A stretch of DNA of 64,000 nucleotides from Helicobacteraceae bacterium. Lineage in GTDB: Bacteria; Campylobacterota; Campylobacteria; Campylobacterales; Sulfurimonadaceae. Below the pieces are notes generated by a model that worked only from the letters and a program-made list of their open reading frames with translations, was not told where the DNA came from and ran no database searches. Positions 43,374-51,465 of this stretch are shown piece after piece. A program made the position numbers and the translations under genes. The stretch lies in the NCBI GenBank assembly GCA_027038835.1, contig JALWGC010000006.1:62001-126000 (forward strand). The letters are read 5' to 3'. Positions within the stretch are counted from its first letter, which is position 1, and each line of letters starts with the position of its first letter.

Positions 43374-44491
43374 ACTTTCGTTTTTGCGACTTTCTGTATG
43401 CTTTTGCAAACGTATGCAACCTCTTCGTCACTCATAGAGGGGTAAATCGGCAACGAAAGGATTTGCTGATAGTAACGAAGCGCTACGGGAAAATCGTTAA
43501 CGCGCAACTCGTATTTCGACTTGTAGTACGAAAGCAGATGCAACGGGATGAAATGCAAACCTGTTCGCACCCCCTCTTTTTGCAAATCAAGCGCGAAAGA
43601 GTCTCTGTTTTTATCTATTTTTATCATGTAGAGATTGTAGCTAAAATCCTCGTTCACGGACTTTAAAAGCTCCACATGTTCTACGTCTGCCAGTTCTTGG
43701 TTGTAGATGGCGGCTATCTCTTTTTGTCTTTGGATATTCGACTCCACACGCTCGAGCGAAGCGCGTAAATACGCCGCATCGAGCTGACTTAGGCGGTAGT
43801 CGTTTCCGACATCTATGACATCGTAGATGTAATCAAGAGCGTTTTCTTCCTCTTTGATACCGTGATTCGCTAAAAGTTTGGCTCTGTTGTAGATATCTTC
43901 ATCTTCGGTCGTTATCATCCCGCCGCTACAAGCGTTTTGTTTGAGATGGGGCGAAAAATCGAAACAGGTGATATCGGCACACGTAGCACCTATTTTCTCC
44001 CCCTTGTACTCGCTTCCAAGCGCTTCGCAAGCGTCTATGACCACTTTCACACCATACGACGACGCCGTATCGTATAGAGCTTGAAGATCGAAATTGACCC
44101 CGCCAAGCAGCGTTACGATGATCGCTTTTAGTTTTTTGTTGGCATGCTCATCAAGATAACTTCGAAGCTTTTGTATGTCTATGTGGTAGTTCTCTTCGTC
44201 GATATCTACAAAAACCGGTTCGGCATCGAAATGGCGCACCACTTCGGGAACCGCCGGATGGGTGTTCACACTGCAAATCACCTTGTCTCCCCGTTTGAGA
44301 TCGAGTGCGAGCATGGAAAGATGCAGTGCCGACGTACCGCTCGATGTCGATAACGCATAACTCGCTCCGACCAACTCGGCAAACGCTTCTTCGAACAGTT
44401 CTACTTGGTTTAGCTCTTCACCGTCAAGCACGTCGCTGACATTCGAGTGTTCCGCCAATTCGCTTGTGTATTTGTAAAACGGTATCTGCAT
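43370..44491 (-). CDS. DegT/DnrJ/EryC1/StrS-family aminotransferase
   Basis: A 373-residue PLP sugar aminotransferase. The fold-type-I blocks are ALSTSSGTSALHLSMLALDL, the Asp in VVIDACEALGSEY and the PLP lysine in FDFSPHLKQNACSGGM, with one extra residue before the lysine compared with the usual FHPVK. Such enzymes aminate nucleotide-linked keto-sugars for surface glycans. The location next to lpxK hints at an envelope sugar, but no other sugar gene is present. Confidence 0.85.
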   Translation of the reverse strand: MQIPFYKYTSELAEHSNVSDVLDGEELNQVELFEEAFAELVGASYALSTSSGTSALHLSMLALDLKRGDKVICSVNTHPAVPEVVRHFDAEPVFVDIDEENYHIDIQKLRSYLDEHANKKLKAIIVTLLGGVNFDLQALYDTASSYGVKVVIDACEALGSEYKGEKIGATCADITCFDFSPHLKQNACSGGMITTEDEDIYNRAKLLANHGIKEEENALDYIYDVIDVGNDYRLSQLDAAYLRASLERVESNIQRQKEIAAIYNQELADVEHVELLKSVNEDFSYNLYMIKIDKNRDSFALDLQKEGVRTGLHFIPLHLLSYYKSKYELRVNDFPVALRYYQQILSLPIYPSMSDEEVAYVCKSIQKVAKTKV

Positions 44492-44501
44492 TGCGTATCC
44501 T

Positions 44502-45308
44502 TTAAAGCCCGATATCTCGCGGGTAGTTGAAATCATGGTTGATGGTTCTTGAAGTCAGCTTCGCTATAACGGGCATCCTTCGTTTGAACTGGTTTTTATA
44601 TATACGGGAGATTATCATATCCAAGAGGTTTTTGTCAACCCCGCGCGCCAAAATCTTCTCATACTCCAGCCGCTCTTCGACATACAGCCGTAAAGCGAAA
44701 TCGAGCTCGGCGTAACTGTACCCAAGGTCCGCTTCGTCGCTTTGTCCCGCCCACAAATCGGCTGAAGGGGGTTTGGTGCAGATAGACTCTGGCACACCCA
44801 AAAACTCCGCAAGCTCGAAAATCTCGCTTTTGTACAAATCCCCTATGGCGTTTACCGCCGAAGCCAAATCACCATAAAGCGTTCCATACCCAAGCATCAA
44901 CTCACTTTTGTTGCTCGTTCCAAGCACCAAAGCCCCTTCTCGAGCGGAGATGTCAAAAAGCGTCGCCATGCGAAGCCTCGCGCTGAGATTGCCTCGACGC
45001 AGATTGTCCATTTCAGGATGCATCGATTCGTACGCTTTGAGCATCGGTTCTATCGAAATCGTCTCGTTTCTTAAAGAGAACTTCTCACACAATTCGTCCG
45101 CATCTTCAAGCGAACTTTTGGAAGAATAGTGTGAAGGCATTTTCACACACAAAAGTCTCTCTCCAAACGCTTTTTGCGCCAAAACGGCGACCACCGCACT
45201 ATCGATCCCGCCGCTAAGCCCAACAACGGCACTTTCAAGTCCCGTTTTCGTCACTTCATCGTGTAAAAAACGTACCAAAAAATCGGTTATCTCTTTGTAT
45301 CTGCTCAC
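44502..45308 (-). CDS. nadE: NAD+ synthase (ammonia-dependent)
   Basis: A 268-residue adenylating amidase making NAD from deamido-NAD. The pyrophosphate loop VVGLSGGIDSAVVAVLAQ is at residue about 28, and GTSNKSELMLGYGTLYGDL and KPPSADLWAGQSDEADLGYS follow. There is no N-terminal glutaminase domain, so free ammonia is the nitrogen donor. GTG start at 45308. A TATAAT lies 27 bases upstream, so it leads the nadE-aminotransferase-lpxK-argB run. Confidence 0.94.
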   Translation of the reverse strand: MSRYKEITDFLVRFLHDEVTKTGLESAVVGLSGGIDSAVVAVLAQKAFGERLLCVKMPSHYSSKSSLEDADELCEKFSLRNETISIEPMLKAYESMHPEMDNLRRGNLSARLRMATLFDISAREGALVLGTSNKSELMLGYGTLYGDLASAVNAIGDLYKSEIFELAEFLGVPESICTKPPSADLWAGQSDEADLGYSYAELDFALRLYVEERLEYEKILARGVDKNLLDMIISRIYKNQFKRRMPVIAKLTSRTINHDFNYPRDIGL

Positions 45309-45334
45309 TCTCGACCTTCGATTTTAACTAATGG

Positions 45335-45340
45335 ATTATA
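45335..45340 (-). promoter_or_regulatory. -10 box of the nadE operon
   Basis: TATAAT on the minus strand, 27 bases before the nadE GTG, inside the 69-base gap after recQ. Confidence 0.5.
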
Positions 45341-45377
45341 ACCTATTTTAAGTTTCCAAACAAGCTGAGCAAACCAC

Positions 45378-47300
45378 CTATCGTGATAGATTTGCCTCTT
45401 GTTTTTTTTCTATATAGCTGTTGAGATTTTCCTGAAGTTCCTCCAAAGTCGCAAATCGCAGTCCATATTCTATCCAATCGACGAACCGTTCTTGCCGTTT
45501 TGGCGCCGTTTCGTTTTCCAAAGATGCAAGCGACTTACACAGTGCCAAAAACGCTTCACCGTAACGCTCGAACTTCACTTGTGCAACTCCGCCGATGCGC
45601 AACATCTCCTCTTTTGTCCGCGGCAAGACGGTAGATATCTCTTGAAGTGTTTTGTCGCTAAAGACCATATAAGCCGGTATGCCGCTTTCCTTTGCGATTT
45701 CTCTTCTAAGCTCTTTTAGTGCTTTGAGAGTTTGTGTATCTGTTTGTTCATCGGTATTTTGGATTTTCGTCTCCATCTCATAACGGCTGGCCTGCATGAA
45801 AACCTTCTCTCTTAGGCGAAGCATCTTTTTCGCTTTGTCGGTCAGTTGCAGCACTTGGTGCTCCCCTCTAACGATTGCACCGATATCGAAAAGATGCTCA
45901 CAAACCGATTCGAACTCTTTTTTGGAATACCCTTTCCCAACACCGTAAAGCGGTAGCGTATCATGGCGGTTTTGGAGAATTTTTTGCGCTTTGCTGCCAC
46001 GCAGAACATCGATGACGTAACTTTGTCCAAACCCCTCTTGCAGGCGAAAAATAGCAGATAAAACCATCAAAGCTTGCGTCGTTACCTCTTTTTGCTCCTT
46101 CGCTCCATCGGCACAGTTGTCACACACCGTTTCACACTCTTGGATATCGTCTCCGAAATAGTTGGCTATGTAGCGATGGCGACATTTCGAAGTCAAAGCG
46201 TAAGCGTACATGGACTCGAGTTTTCTACGTGCCGTTTCTTTATAGGGGCTTGGGGGCAATTGGTCGATGAGTTCTTGTTTTTGGACTCTGTCTGCGTTGT
46301 TGTACAGAAGCAGCGCATGACTTGCGAGTCCATCACGCCCGGCACGCCCAATCTCTTGGTAATACCCCTCAATCGTTTTCGGTAAAGAGGTATGAACGAC
46401 GAAACGGATATTACTTTTGTCTATTCCCATCCCAAAAGCGACCGTCGCAACGATGATTTGCGCTTCTTCTTGCACAAAAGCTTTGTACACCCCTTCTCTA
46501 ATCTCGTTTGAAAGTCCTGCATGATATGCAAGCGCTTTGAAACCTTTTGATTGGAGGTGTTTGGCAAGACGTTCACTCTCTTTGCGTGTAAAAGTGTAGA
46601 TGATACCGTTGTCCGTGCTAAAACGCTTCAAGAACGCTTCGATTTGTCCATAGCCGTTTCCTTTTCGCTTCAAAACGCCAATAGTGAGATTTTCTCGAAA
46701 TATTTTTCCACGAACCATAAAGGGGTTTTGCAGATGTAGCGCATTGACGATATCTTGAGCGACTTTTTGGGTTGCCGTCGCTGTAAAAGCGGCGATTGGA
46801 ACATCTCTAAAACGCTCTTTCAAAACCCCGAGTTTTCTATAATCGTCCCGAAACTCATGCCCCCATTCGCTGACACAATGCGCTTCGTCGATAACGAAAA
46901 AAGAGATATCGATCTGCGTTAGCAGTTGCAAAAAACGTGCAGAACCAAAACGCTCCGGAGCGACATACAGTAGCTTCACTTCCCCTTTGGCAAGCGCTTC
47001 GTACACTTCTTCTTGCTCTTTGTCGGAATTGGAACTTGCAAGCATTCTCGCCTCTATGCCCCTCTCTTGTAGCGATCGAACTTGGTCTTGCATCAACGCT
47101 ATAAGAGGTGAAACCACTATCGCCGTCGCGTTTTTCAAAAGTGCCGGCAACTGATAGCAAAGCGACTTTCCTCCTCCCGTAGGCAATACCATAAAAAGGT
47201 CTTTGGAGTCGAGTATCGCTTCTATCGCTTCTTGTTGAAACGCTCTGAAGTTTTCAAAACCAAAATAATGTTTGAGTGTTTTTTTTATTTTTTCATTCAT
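45378..47300 (-). CDS. recQ: ATP-dependent DNA helicase RecQ
   Basis: A 640-residue 3'-5' superfamily-2 helicase for recombination and repair. Walker A is VLPTGGGKSLCYQLPALL, the DEAH box FVIDEAHCVSEWGHEFRDDY, and motif VI is EIGRAGRDGLASHALLL. The zinc/RQC domain has CRHRYIANYFGDDIQECETV with CDNC, and an HRDC domain is at the C-terminus (LRREIAKESGIPAYMVFSDK). All core domains are intact. Confidence 0.95.
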   Translation of the reverse strand: MNEKIKKTLKHYFGFENFRAFQQEAIEAILDSKDLFMVLPTGGGKSLCYQLPALLKNATAIVVSPLIALMQDQVRSLQERGIEARMLASSNSDKEQEEVYEALAKGEVKLLYVAPERFGSARFLQLLTQIDISFFVIDEAHCVSEWGHEFRDDYRKLGVLKERFRDVPIAAFTATATQKVAQDIVNALHLQNPFMVRGKIFRENLTIGVLKRKGNGYGQIEAFLKRFSTDNGIIYTFTRKESERLAKHLQSKGFKALAYHAGLSNEIREGVYKAFVQEEAQIIVATVAFGMGIDKSNIRFVVHTSLPKTIEGYYQEIGRAGRDGLASHALLLYNNADRVQKQELIDQLPPSPYKETARRKLESMYAYALTSKCRHRYIANYFGDDIQECETVCDNCADGAKEQKEVTTQALMVLSAIFRLQEGFGQSYVIDVLRGSKAQKILQNRHDTLPLYGVGKGYSKKEFESVCEHLFDIGAIVRGEHQVLQLTDKAKKMLRLREKVFMQASRYEMETKIQNTDEQTDTQTLKALKELRREIAKESGIPAYMVFSDKTLQEISTVLPRTKEEMLRIGGVAQVKFERYGEAFLALCKSLASLENETAPKRQERFVDWIEYGLRFATLEELQENLNSYIEKKQEANLSR

Positions 47301-47317
47301 AAAACGGAGTCGTCATC

Positions 47318-47932
47318 TCAACATAATTCTCTTCCAAGCACAAACAGCATCCCTCTAAAAAGGAGGTGTCTATCTACTTTCGCATCTGGAAGATAGCGGT
47401 GGAGTATGGCAGCATCACCCCCGGTGAGGATCGTTTCCATATCATACGAACGTATCTCTTTAAGAAGCGGGGCGAAAAAACCGTAACTGATGGCGTCTTG
47501 GGTGTTTTTTGGCAGTTTGGTCGTATCCACTTGGGTATTGAAATCGTATCGCAGTGCTTTGGAGATGGTAGCGTAACTGTTTTGAAACGCTTTGAGTCCG
47601 GGGTAGATAAATCCGCCTTGAAAAACGCCCCCTTTGAGCACATCGACCGTAATCGCACTTCCGGCATCGACTATCACGCCGTCGGTGATGGCATGACAAG
47701 CGACGATTCTGTCTATGCCCATCGTATCGTAAAAAGGGGTTTTGTCTATTTTCTCTTCAAGGTCTTCCCAGTTGGGTAAAGCGCGAAGCCGTTTTTTGAG
47801 TGTAGGATGCACACAGATAAAATAGACTTCATCTTCGATAGTGGAGGGGTCGAAACTCTTTACATCCTCTTTGAAATCGTTTTCCAAATCGTAAAAATGG
47901 TACGACGTATTGCCCACATCACATAAAAGCAT
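47318..47932 (-). CDS. coaX: Type III pantothenate kinase
   Basis: A 204-residue enzyme that phosphorylates pantothenate, the first step of coenzyme A synthesis. The ASKHA-fold blocks are LLCDVGNTSYHFYDL at the N-terminus, TMGIDRIVACHAI and VIVDAGSAITVDVLKGGVFQ with its Gly-rich YPGLKAF. Slightly short compared with the usual 240-260 residues, as in related bacteria. The start overlaps the 114-residue gene by 14 bases. Confidence 0.92.
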   Translation of the reverse strand: MLLCDVGNTSYHFYDLENDFKEDVKSFDPSTIEDEVYFICVHPTLKKRLRALPNWEDLEEKIDKTPFYDTMGIDRIVACHAITDGVIVDAGSAITVDVLKGGVFQGGFIYPGLKAFQNSYATISKALRYDFNTQVDTTKLPKNTQDAISYGFFAPLLKEIRSYDMETILTGGDAAILHRYLPDAKVDRHLLFRGMLFVLGRELC

Positions 47933-48263
47933 GTTCTTTTACGCTCCAATGCGCCTCTTTGAGCGCTTTTTTCGCTTTGGAACACAAAGGTGCATCGATA
48001 TAGATGGTTTTGTACTTGAAATTATGTTCGGTATAAAGAACGAGTTTTTTGTAAATCTCTTCGAACTTCGCCACATCTTTTAGCAAAATACGACTCTTTT
48101 GGGAAATGACGAAAATCGCCCAGTAATACCCCCTCAAATCGACCGCTTTGAAGATTTTTATGCGGTTTCTCACCCCAAGCTCTTTTGGGGAAATCTCCTG
48201 CATCTTCTTAAAAAGCTTCCCTTTTTTTCGAAAATCCTCTACTACTTGTTCCATAGTGCTCAT
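47919..48263 (-). CDS. Hypothetical protein between lpxD and coaX
   Basis: A 114-residue basic soluble protein starting MSTMEQVVEDFRKKGKLF, with mixed alpha/beta character (YYWAIFVISQKSRILLKDVA, then the strand YKTIYIDAPL) and no signal peptide. ATG at 48263 overlaps the lpxD TGA by four bases. A second ATG at 48254 is possible. I do not recognise the family. Confidence 0.65.
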   Translation of the reverse strand: MSTMEQVVEDFRKKGKLFKKMQEISPKELGVRNRIKIFKAVDLRGYYWAIFVISQKSRILLKDVAKFEEIYKKLVLYTEHNFKYKTIYIDAPLCSKAKKALKEAHWSVKEHAFM

Positions 48264-49210
48264 TGTTTGAGAAGTTTGGCGATTTTCCCTTGGAGTTTGA
48301 GCCAAGTTTTATGCTCGTAAAGAGGGAAGCCCGCCCATGTTTTTCCGCTTTGTTTGATCGATTTGGTAATCCCGCTCCTAGCGGCGAACTGATTGAACGG
48401 CGCTATTTCAAGATGCCCCGCGGCTGCGGCTTGACCACCTAAGACAACGTTTCGACCGAGCTTGGTCGAACCTGCCAGACCACTTTGGCTGACCATTACG
48501 CTAAATTCACCCACTTCGCAGTTGTGTCCGATTTGAACGAGGTTGTCTATATGCACCCCTTTTTTGATGCGCGTCGAGCCAAAAACCGCTCTGTCGATAG
48601 CGACCGAATTGCCTATCTCTACATCATCTTCAACGACGACGTTGCCGTTTTGGTAGATTTTTTTATGCTCCCCTTGTTTGTTCGTCGCGAACCCGAACCC
48701 GTCACCGCCGATGGTGGTATTTGCATGGATGATGCAATTAGAGCCTATCTTACAGTCTCGATACACCACGACGTTTGGATAGAGTATGGTGTTATCCCCT
48801 ATTTCGGTGTTGCTTCCGACATATACACCTGCCATAATGTGGCAGTTTTTCCCTACCTTGGCACCTTTAGCCAAAGTCGCTTTTTCATCGACGACGCTAC
48901 CTTCACCGACAACCACTTCCCCTGTTTCATCTTCCAATGGGGGAGCGAAAAGCTTCGAAACAATCGCTACGCACCAGTAAGGGTCTTCCACCACAAGCGG
49001 CGTACACGTAGAGGGAACGAGCTCGGTTGCTTCCTTGGGTACCAAGATAGCTCCCGCTTTCGTTTGGGGAATCTGCTTGGTGTATTTGGGATTGGAGATG
49101 AAGCTAAGCTGGTTTTGCTCCGCTTCTTGGAGGGTGTTCATCCCCGTTATCTTTTTATCCTCACCCTCAAACGTTATACCGAGTTCTTTGGCTATTTCGC
49201 TAAGTAACAT
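48260..49210 (-). CDS. lpxD: UDP-3-O-acylglucosamine N-acyltransferase
   Basis: A 316-residue acyltransferase of lipid A synthesis adding the N-linked acyl chain. A uridine-binding N-terminal domain (residues 1-100) is followed by a left-handed beta-helix. The catalytic His region is VHIDNLVQIGHNCEVGEFS and the acyl-carrier contact is in VVLGGQAAAAGHLEI. It starts immediately after the ilvN stop. Together with lpxK this gives two lipid A steps in the window, in separate operons. Confidence 0.94.
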   Translation of the reverse strand: MLLSEIAKELGITFEGEDKKITGMNTLQEAEQNQLSFISNPKYTKQIPQTKAGAILVPKEATELVPSTCTPLVVEDPYWCVAIVSKLFAPPLEDETGEVVVGEGSVVDEKATLAKGAKVGKNCHIMAGVYVGSNTEIGDNTILYPNVVVYRDCKIGSNCIIHANTTIGGDGFGFATNKQGEHKKIYQNGNVVVEDDVEIGNSVAIDRAVFGSTRIKKGVHIDNLVQIGHNCEVGEFSVMVSQSGLAGSTKLGRNVVLGGQAAAAGHLEIAPFNQFAARSGITKSIKQSGKTWAGFPLYEHKTWLKLQGKIAKLLKQ

Positions 49211-49684
49211 CTATCGCTCCAACGCCACGGCACCGCTTCGAACGACCTCTTTTGGGTTGTAGCGTTTGGTCACTTTCAAAAAGTTCGTAACCCTTTGCGG
49301 TTCGTCCGCTACCATCGCGATAATGGCATTTTCGCTGGCATTGACGATTTTCCCGTTATAAGCTTCACAAATGGCGGCGATATCCGCTAAGCGTTCATCG
49401 GCAGGGAATTTCACAAGCGCCATCTCCTTTTCGACAAAATCTTCATGGTCGAACACTTTAAGAACTGGGATAAGCTTGTGAAGCTGCTTCACTATCTGCT
49501 CTATGACACGAACCGAACCTTTCGTTACGATAGTCAGACGAGAATACTTCGTCTCGGGAATCGGAGCGACGGTCAAAGACTGTATGTTGTACCCTCTTGC
49601 GGAAAACAAGTCGGTAACTCGAGAAAGGACACTCGCTTCATTGATAACGATAACCGAAACGACTCTTCTGATATTTTCATTCAT
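49211..49684 (-). CDS. ilvN: Acetolactate synthase, small regulatory subunit
   Basis: A 157-residue regulatory subunit (also called ilvH) with an N-terminal ACT domain (VSVIVINEASVLSRVTDLFS, then ARGYNIQSLTV) that binds valine, and a second C-terminal domain. It activates the catalytic subunit and gives feedback inhibition. It directly follows ilvB with no spacer, as usual. Confidence 0.94.
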   Translation of the reverse strand: MNENIRRVVSVIVINEASVLSRVTDLFSARGYNIQSLTVAPIPETKYSRLTIVTKGSVRVIEQIVKQLHKLIPVLKVFDHEDFVEKEMALVKFPADERLADIAAICEAYNGKIVNASENAIIAMVADEPQRVTNFLKVTKRYNPKEVVRSGAVALER

Positions 49685-51379
49685 CTACTTCTCCTTTCTC
49701 TCTAAAAGCATCATATTGAACAAGCTTCCACCCGCCGGTACCATCGGAAGCACGTTTTCAAACCGCTCTACAACGACGTCGATGATAGCCACTTTGTTTT
49801 GTTTCACCGCATCTTGGAGTGCCGCATCGAACTCCTCTTTGGTTTCGACCCTATAACCGATACCCCCAAACGCTTCAGCAAGCTTGACAAAATCGGGCTG
49901 CATCGAAAGGTCGGTTTCGCTATGACGCTTTTCGTAAAAGAGTGTCTGCCACTGACGAACCATTCCAAGGAAGTTGTTGTTTAGAATAATGTTGATAACG
50001 GGTAGTTTTTTCTCTACTGTCGTCATCAGTTCTTGAATGTTCATCAAAATAGAACCGTCTCCGGTAAAGTTGATGCTGATTTTATCCGGTGTTGCGGCTT
50101 TAACCCCCATAGCGGCAGGAAAACCAAACCCCATAGTTCCAAGTCCACCGGAACTTATGAATTGTCTAGGGCGTGTAAAGGGGTAAAACTGTGCCGTCCA
50201 CATCTGATGCTGACCGACATCGGTCGAGATGTTCGCATCGTCTCCCAAAAGCTCCCCAACACGCTTTATGACCCATTGCGGTTTGATACGCTCGCTGTCT
50301 TCATGGAACGTCAAAGGGTGTAGTGCGTCGAAGTTTTTGATCGTCTCTCTCCACGGTTCGTACTTTTGCGGTTTAATGCAATCTACAAGGCGAAGCATCT
50401 CTTCGACAACGTTTTTGACATCACCGACTATCGGAAAATCGGCATTGACAAGTTTGGAGATGCTTGCAGGGTCGATATCTACATGAATCACCTTGGCATG
50501 CTTTGCGAACTCGCTGAGTTTTCCAGTAACCCTATCGTCAAAACGTGCTCCCAAAGCGATAATGAGGTCGGTTTCGCTCATCGCCATATTCGCCGCATAG
50601 CTTCCGTGCATCCCAAGCATCGAAATAAGCAATTCGTCATCATAGCGAAGCGTTCCTCTTGCCATAAACGTCTCAACCGCCGGAATACCCGTTTTATGAA
50701 CGAGATCACGCACTTCGTAAGCGGCATTGGCGTTGATCACCCCTCCGCCGAGATAAAAAAGCGGTCGTTTCGCTTCGGCGATGGCGAGCATCGCTTTTTT
50801 TATCTGTCTCGGGTTTCCTTTTGTCGTAGGTTTATACGTCTCGAGTTCGACTGCAAAATCGTAATCAAACTCCGCTATCTCCGCCGTAACGTCTTTTGGT
50901 ATGTCCACATGAACCGGTCCGGGACGACCGCTTGCAGCTATGTAGAACGCCTCTTTGAGAATGCGCGGTAAATCTTTGGCGCTTGTTACAAGATAGTTGT
51001 GCTTCGTACAACTTCGGCTTATCCCAACCGCGTCGATCTCTTGAAACGCATCGGTACCGATAAGGCTCATAGGTACTTGCCCAGAAATCACCACCAACGG
51101 AATGGAGTCCATATAAGCATCGGCAAGCCCCGTTACGGCATTGGTGAAACCGGGACCCGATGTCACCATCGCAACACCGACTTTGCCGCTAGCTTTGGCG
51201 TACCCTTCTGCCGCATGGATGGCGGCTTGTTCATGGCGAGTCAAAATATGCTCGAACTTGTCTTGTTTGTATATCTCGTCATATACGTTCATAATAGCTC
51301 CGCCGGGGTAACCGAAAACCGTATCTACACCCTCGCGGATAAGCGCTTCTATAACCATCTGTGCACCGCTTATTTGCAT
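49685..51379 (-). CDS. ilvB: Acetolactate synthase, large catalytic subunit
   Basis: A 564-residue thiamine diphosphate enzyme for the first common step of branched-chain amino-acid synthesis. N-terminal blocks are TVFGYPGGAIMNVYDEIY and LTRHEQAAIHAAEGYAKASG, which holds the catalytic Glu. The FAD-like middle domain is at residues about 190-340, and the thiamine motif is NFTGDGSILMNIQELMTTVE with ILNNNFLGM. A TATAAT lies 29 bases upstream with GGAGTG as ribosome site. Confidence 0.95.
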   Translation of the reverse strand: MQISGAQMVIEALIREGVDTVFGYPGGAIMNVYDEIYKQDKFEHILTRHEQAAIHAAEGYAKASGKVGVAMVTSGPGFTNAVTGLADAYMDSIPLVVISGQVPMSLIGTDAFQEIDAVGISRSCTKHNYLVTSAKDLPRILKEAFYIAASGRPGPVHVDIPKDVTAEIAEFDYDFAVELETYKPTTKGNPRQIKKAMLAIAEAKRPLFYLGGGVINANAAYEVRDLVHKTGIPAVETFMARGTLRYDDELLISMLGMHGSYAANMAMSETDLIIALGARFDDRVTGKLSEFAKHAKVIHVDIDPASISKLVNADFPIVGDVKNVVEEMLRLVDCIKPQKYEPWRETIKNFDALHPLTFHEDSERIKPQWVIKRVGELLGDDANISTDVGQHQMWTAQFYPFTRPRQFISSGGLGTMGFGFPAAMGVKAATPDKISINFTGDGSILMNIQELMTTVEKKLPVINIILNNNFLGMVRQWQTLFYEKRHSETDLSMQPDFVKLAEAFGGIGYRVETKEEFDAALQDAVKQNKVAIIDVVVERFENVLPMVPAGGSLFNMMLLERKEK

Positions 51380-51407
51380 CGCAACACTCCAAACTAAAAT
51401 TGCGCCA

Positions 51408-51413
51408 TTATAT
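51408..51413 (-). promoter_or_regulatory. -10 box of ilvB-ilvN-lpxD
   Basis: TATAAT on the minus strand 29 bases before the ilvB ATG. No leader peptide or attenuator was recognised in the 86-base gap. Confidence 0.55.
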
Positions 51414-51465
51414 TGAAAAAGAGATATGAAAGAGGTTAAACACCGAAATAATTTAAAATTTTAGT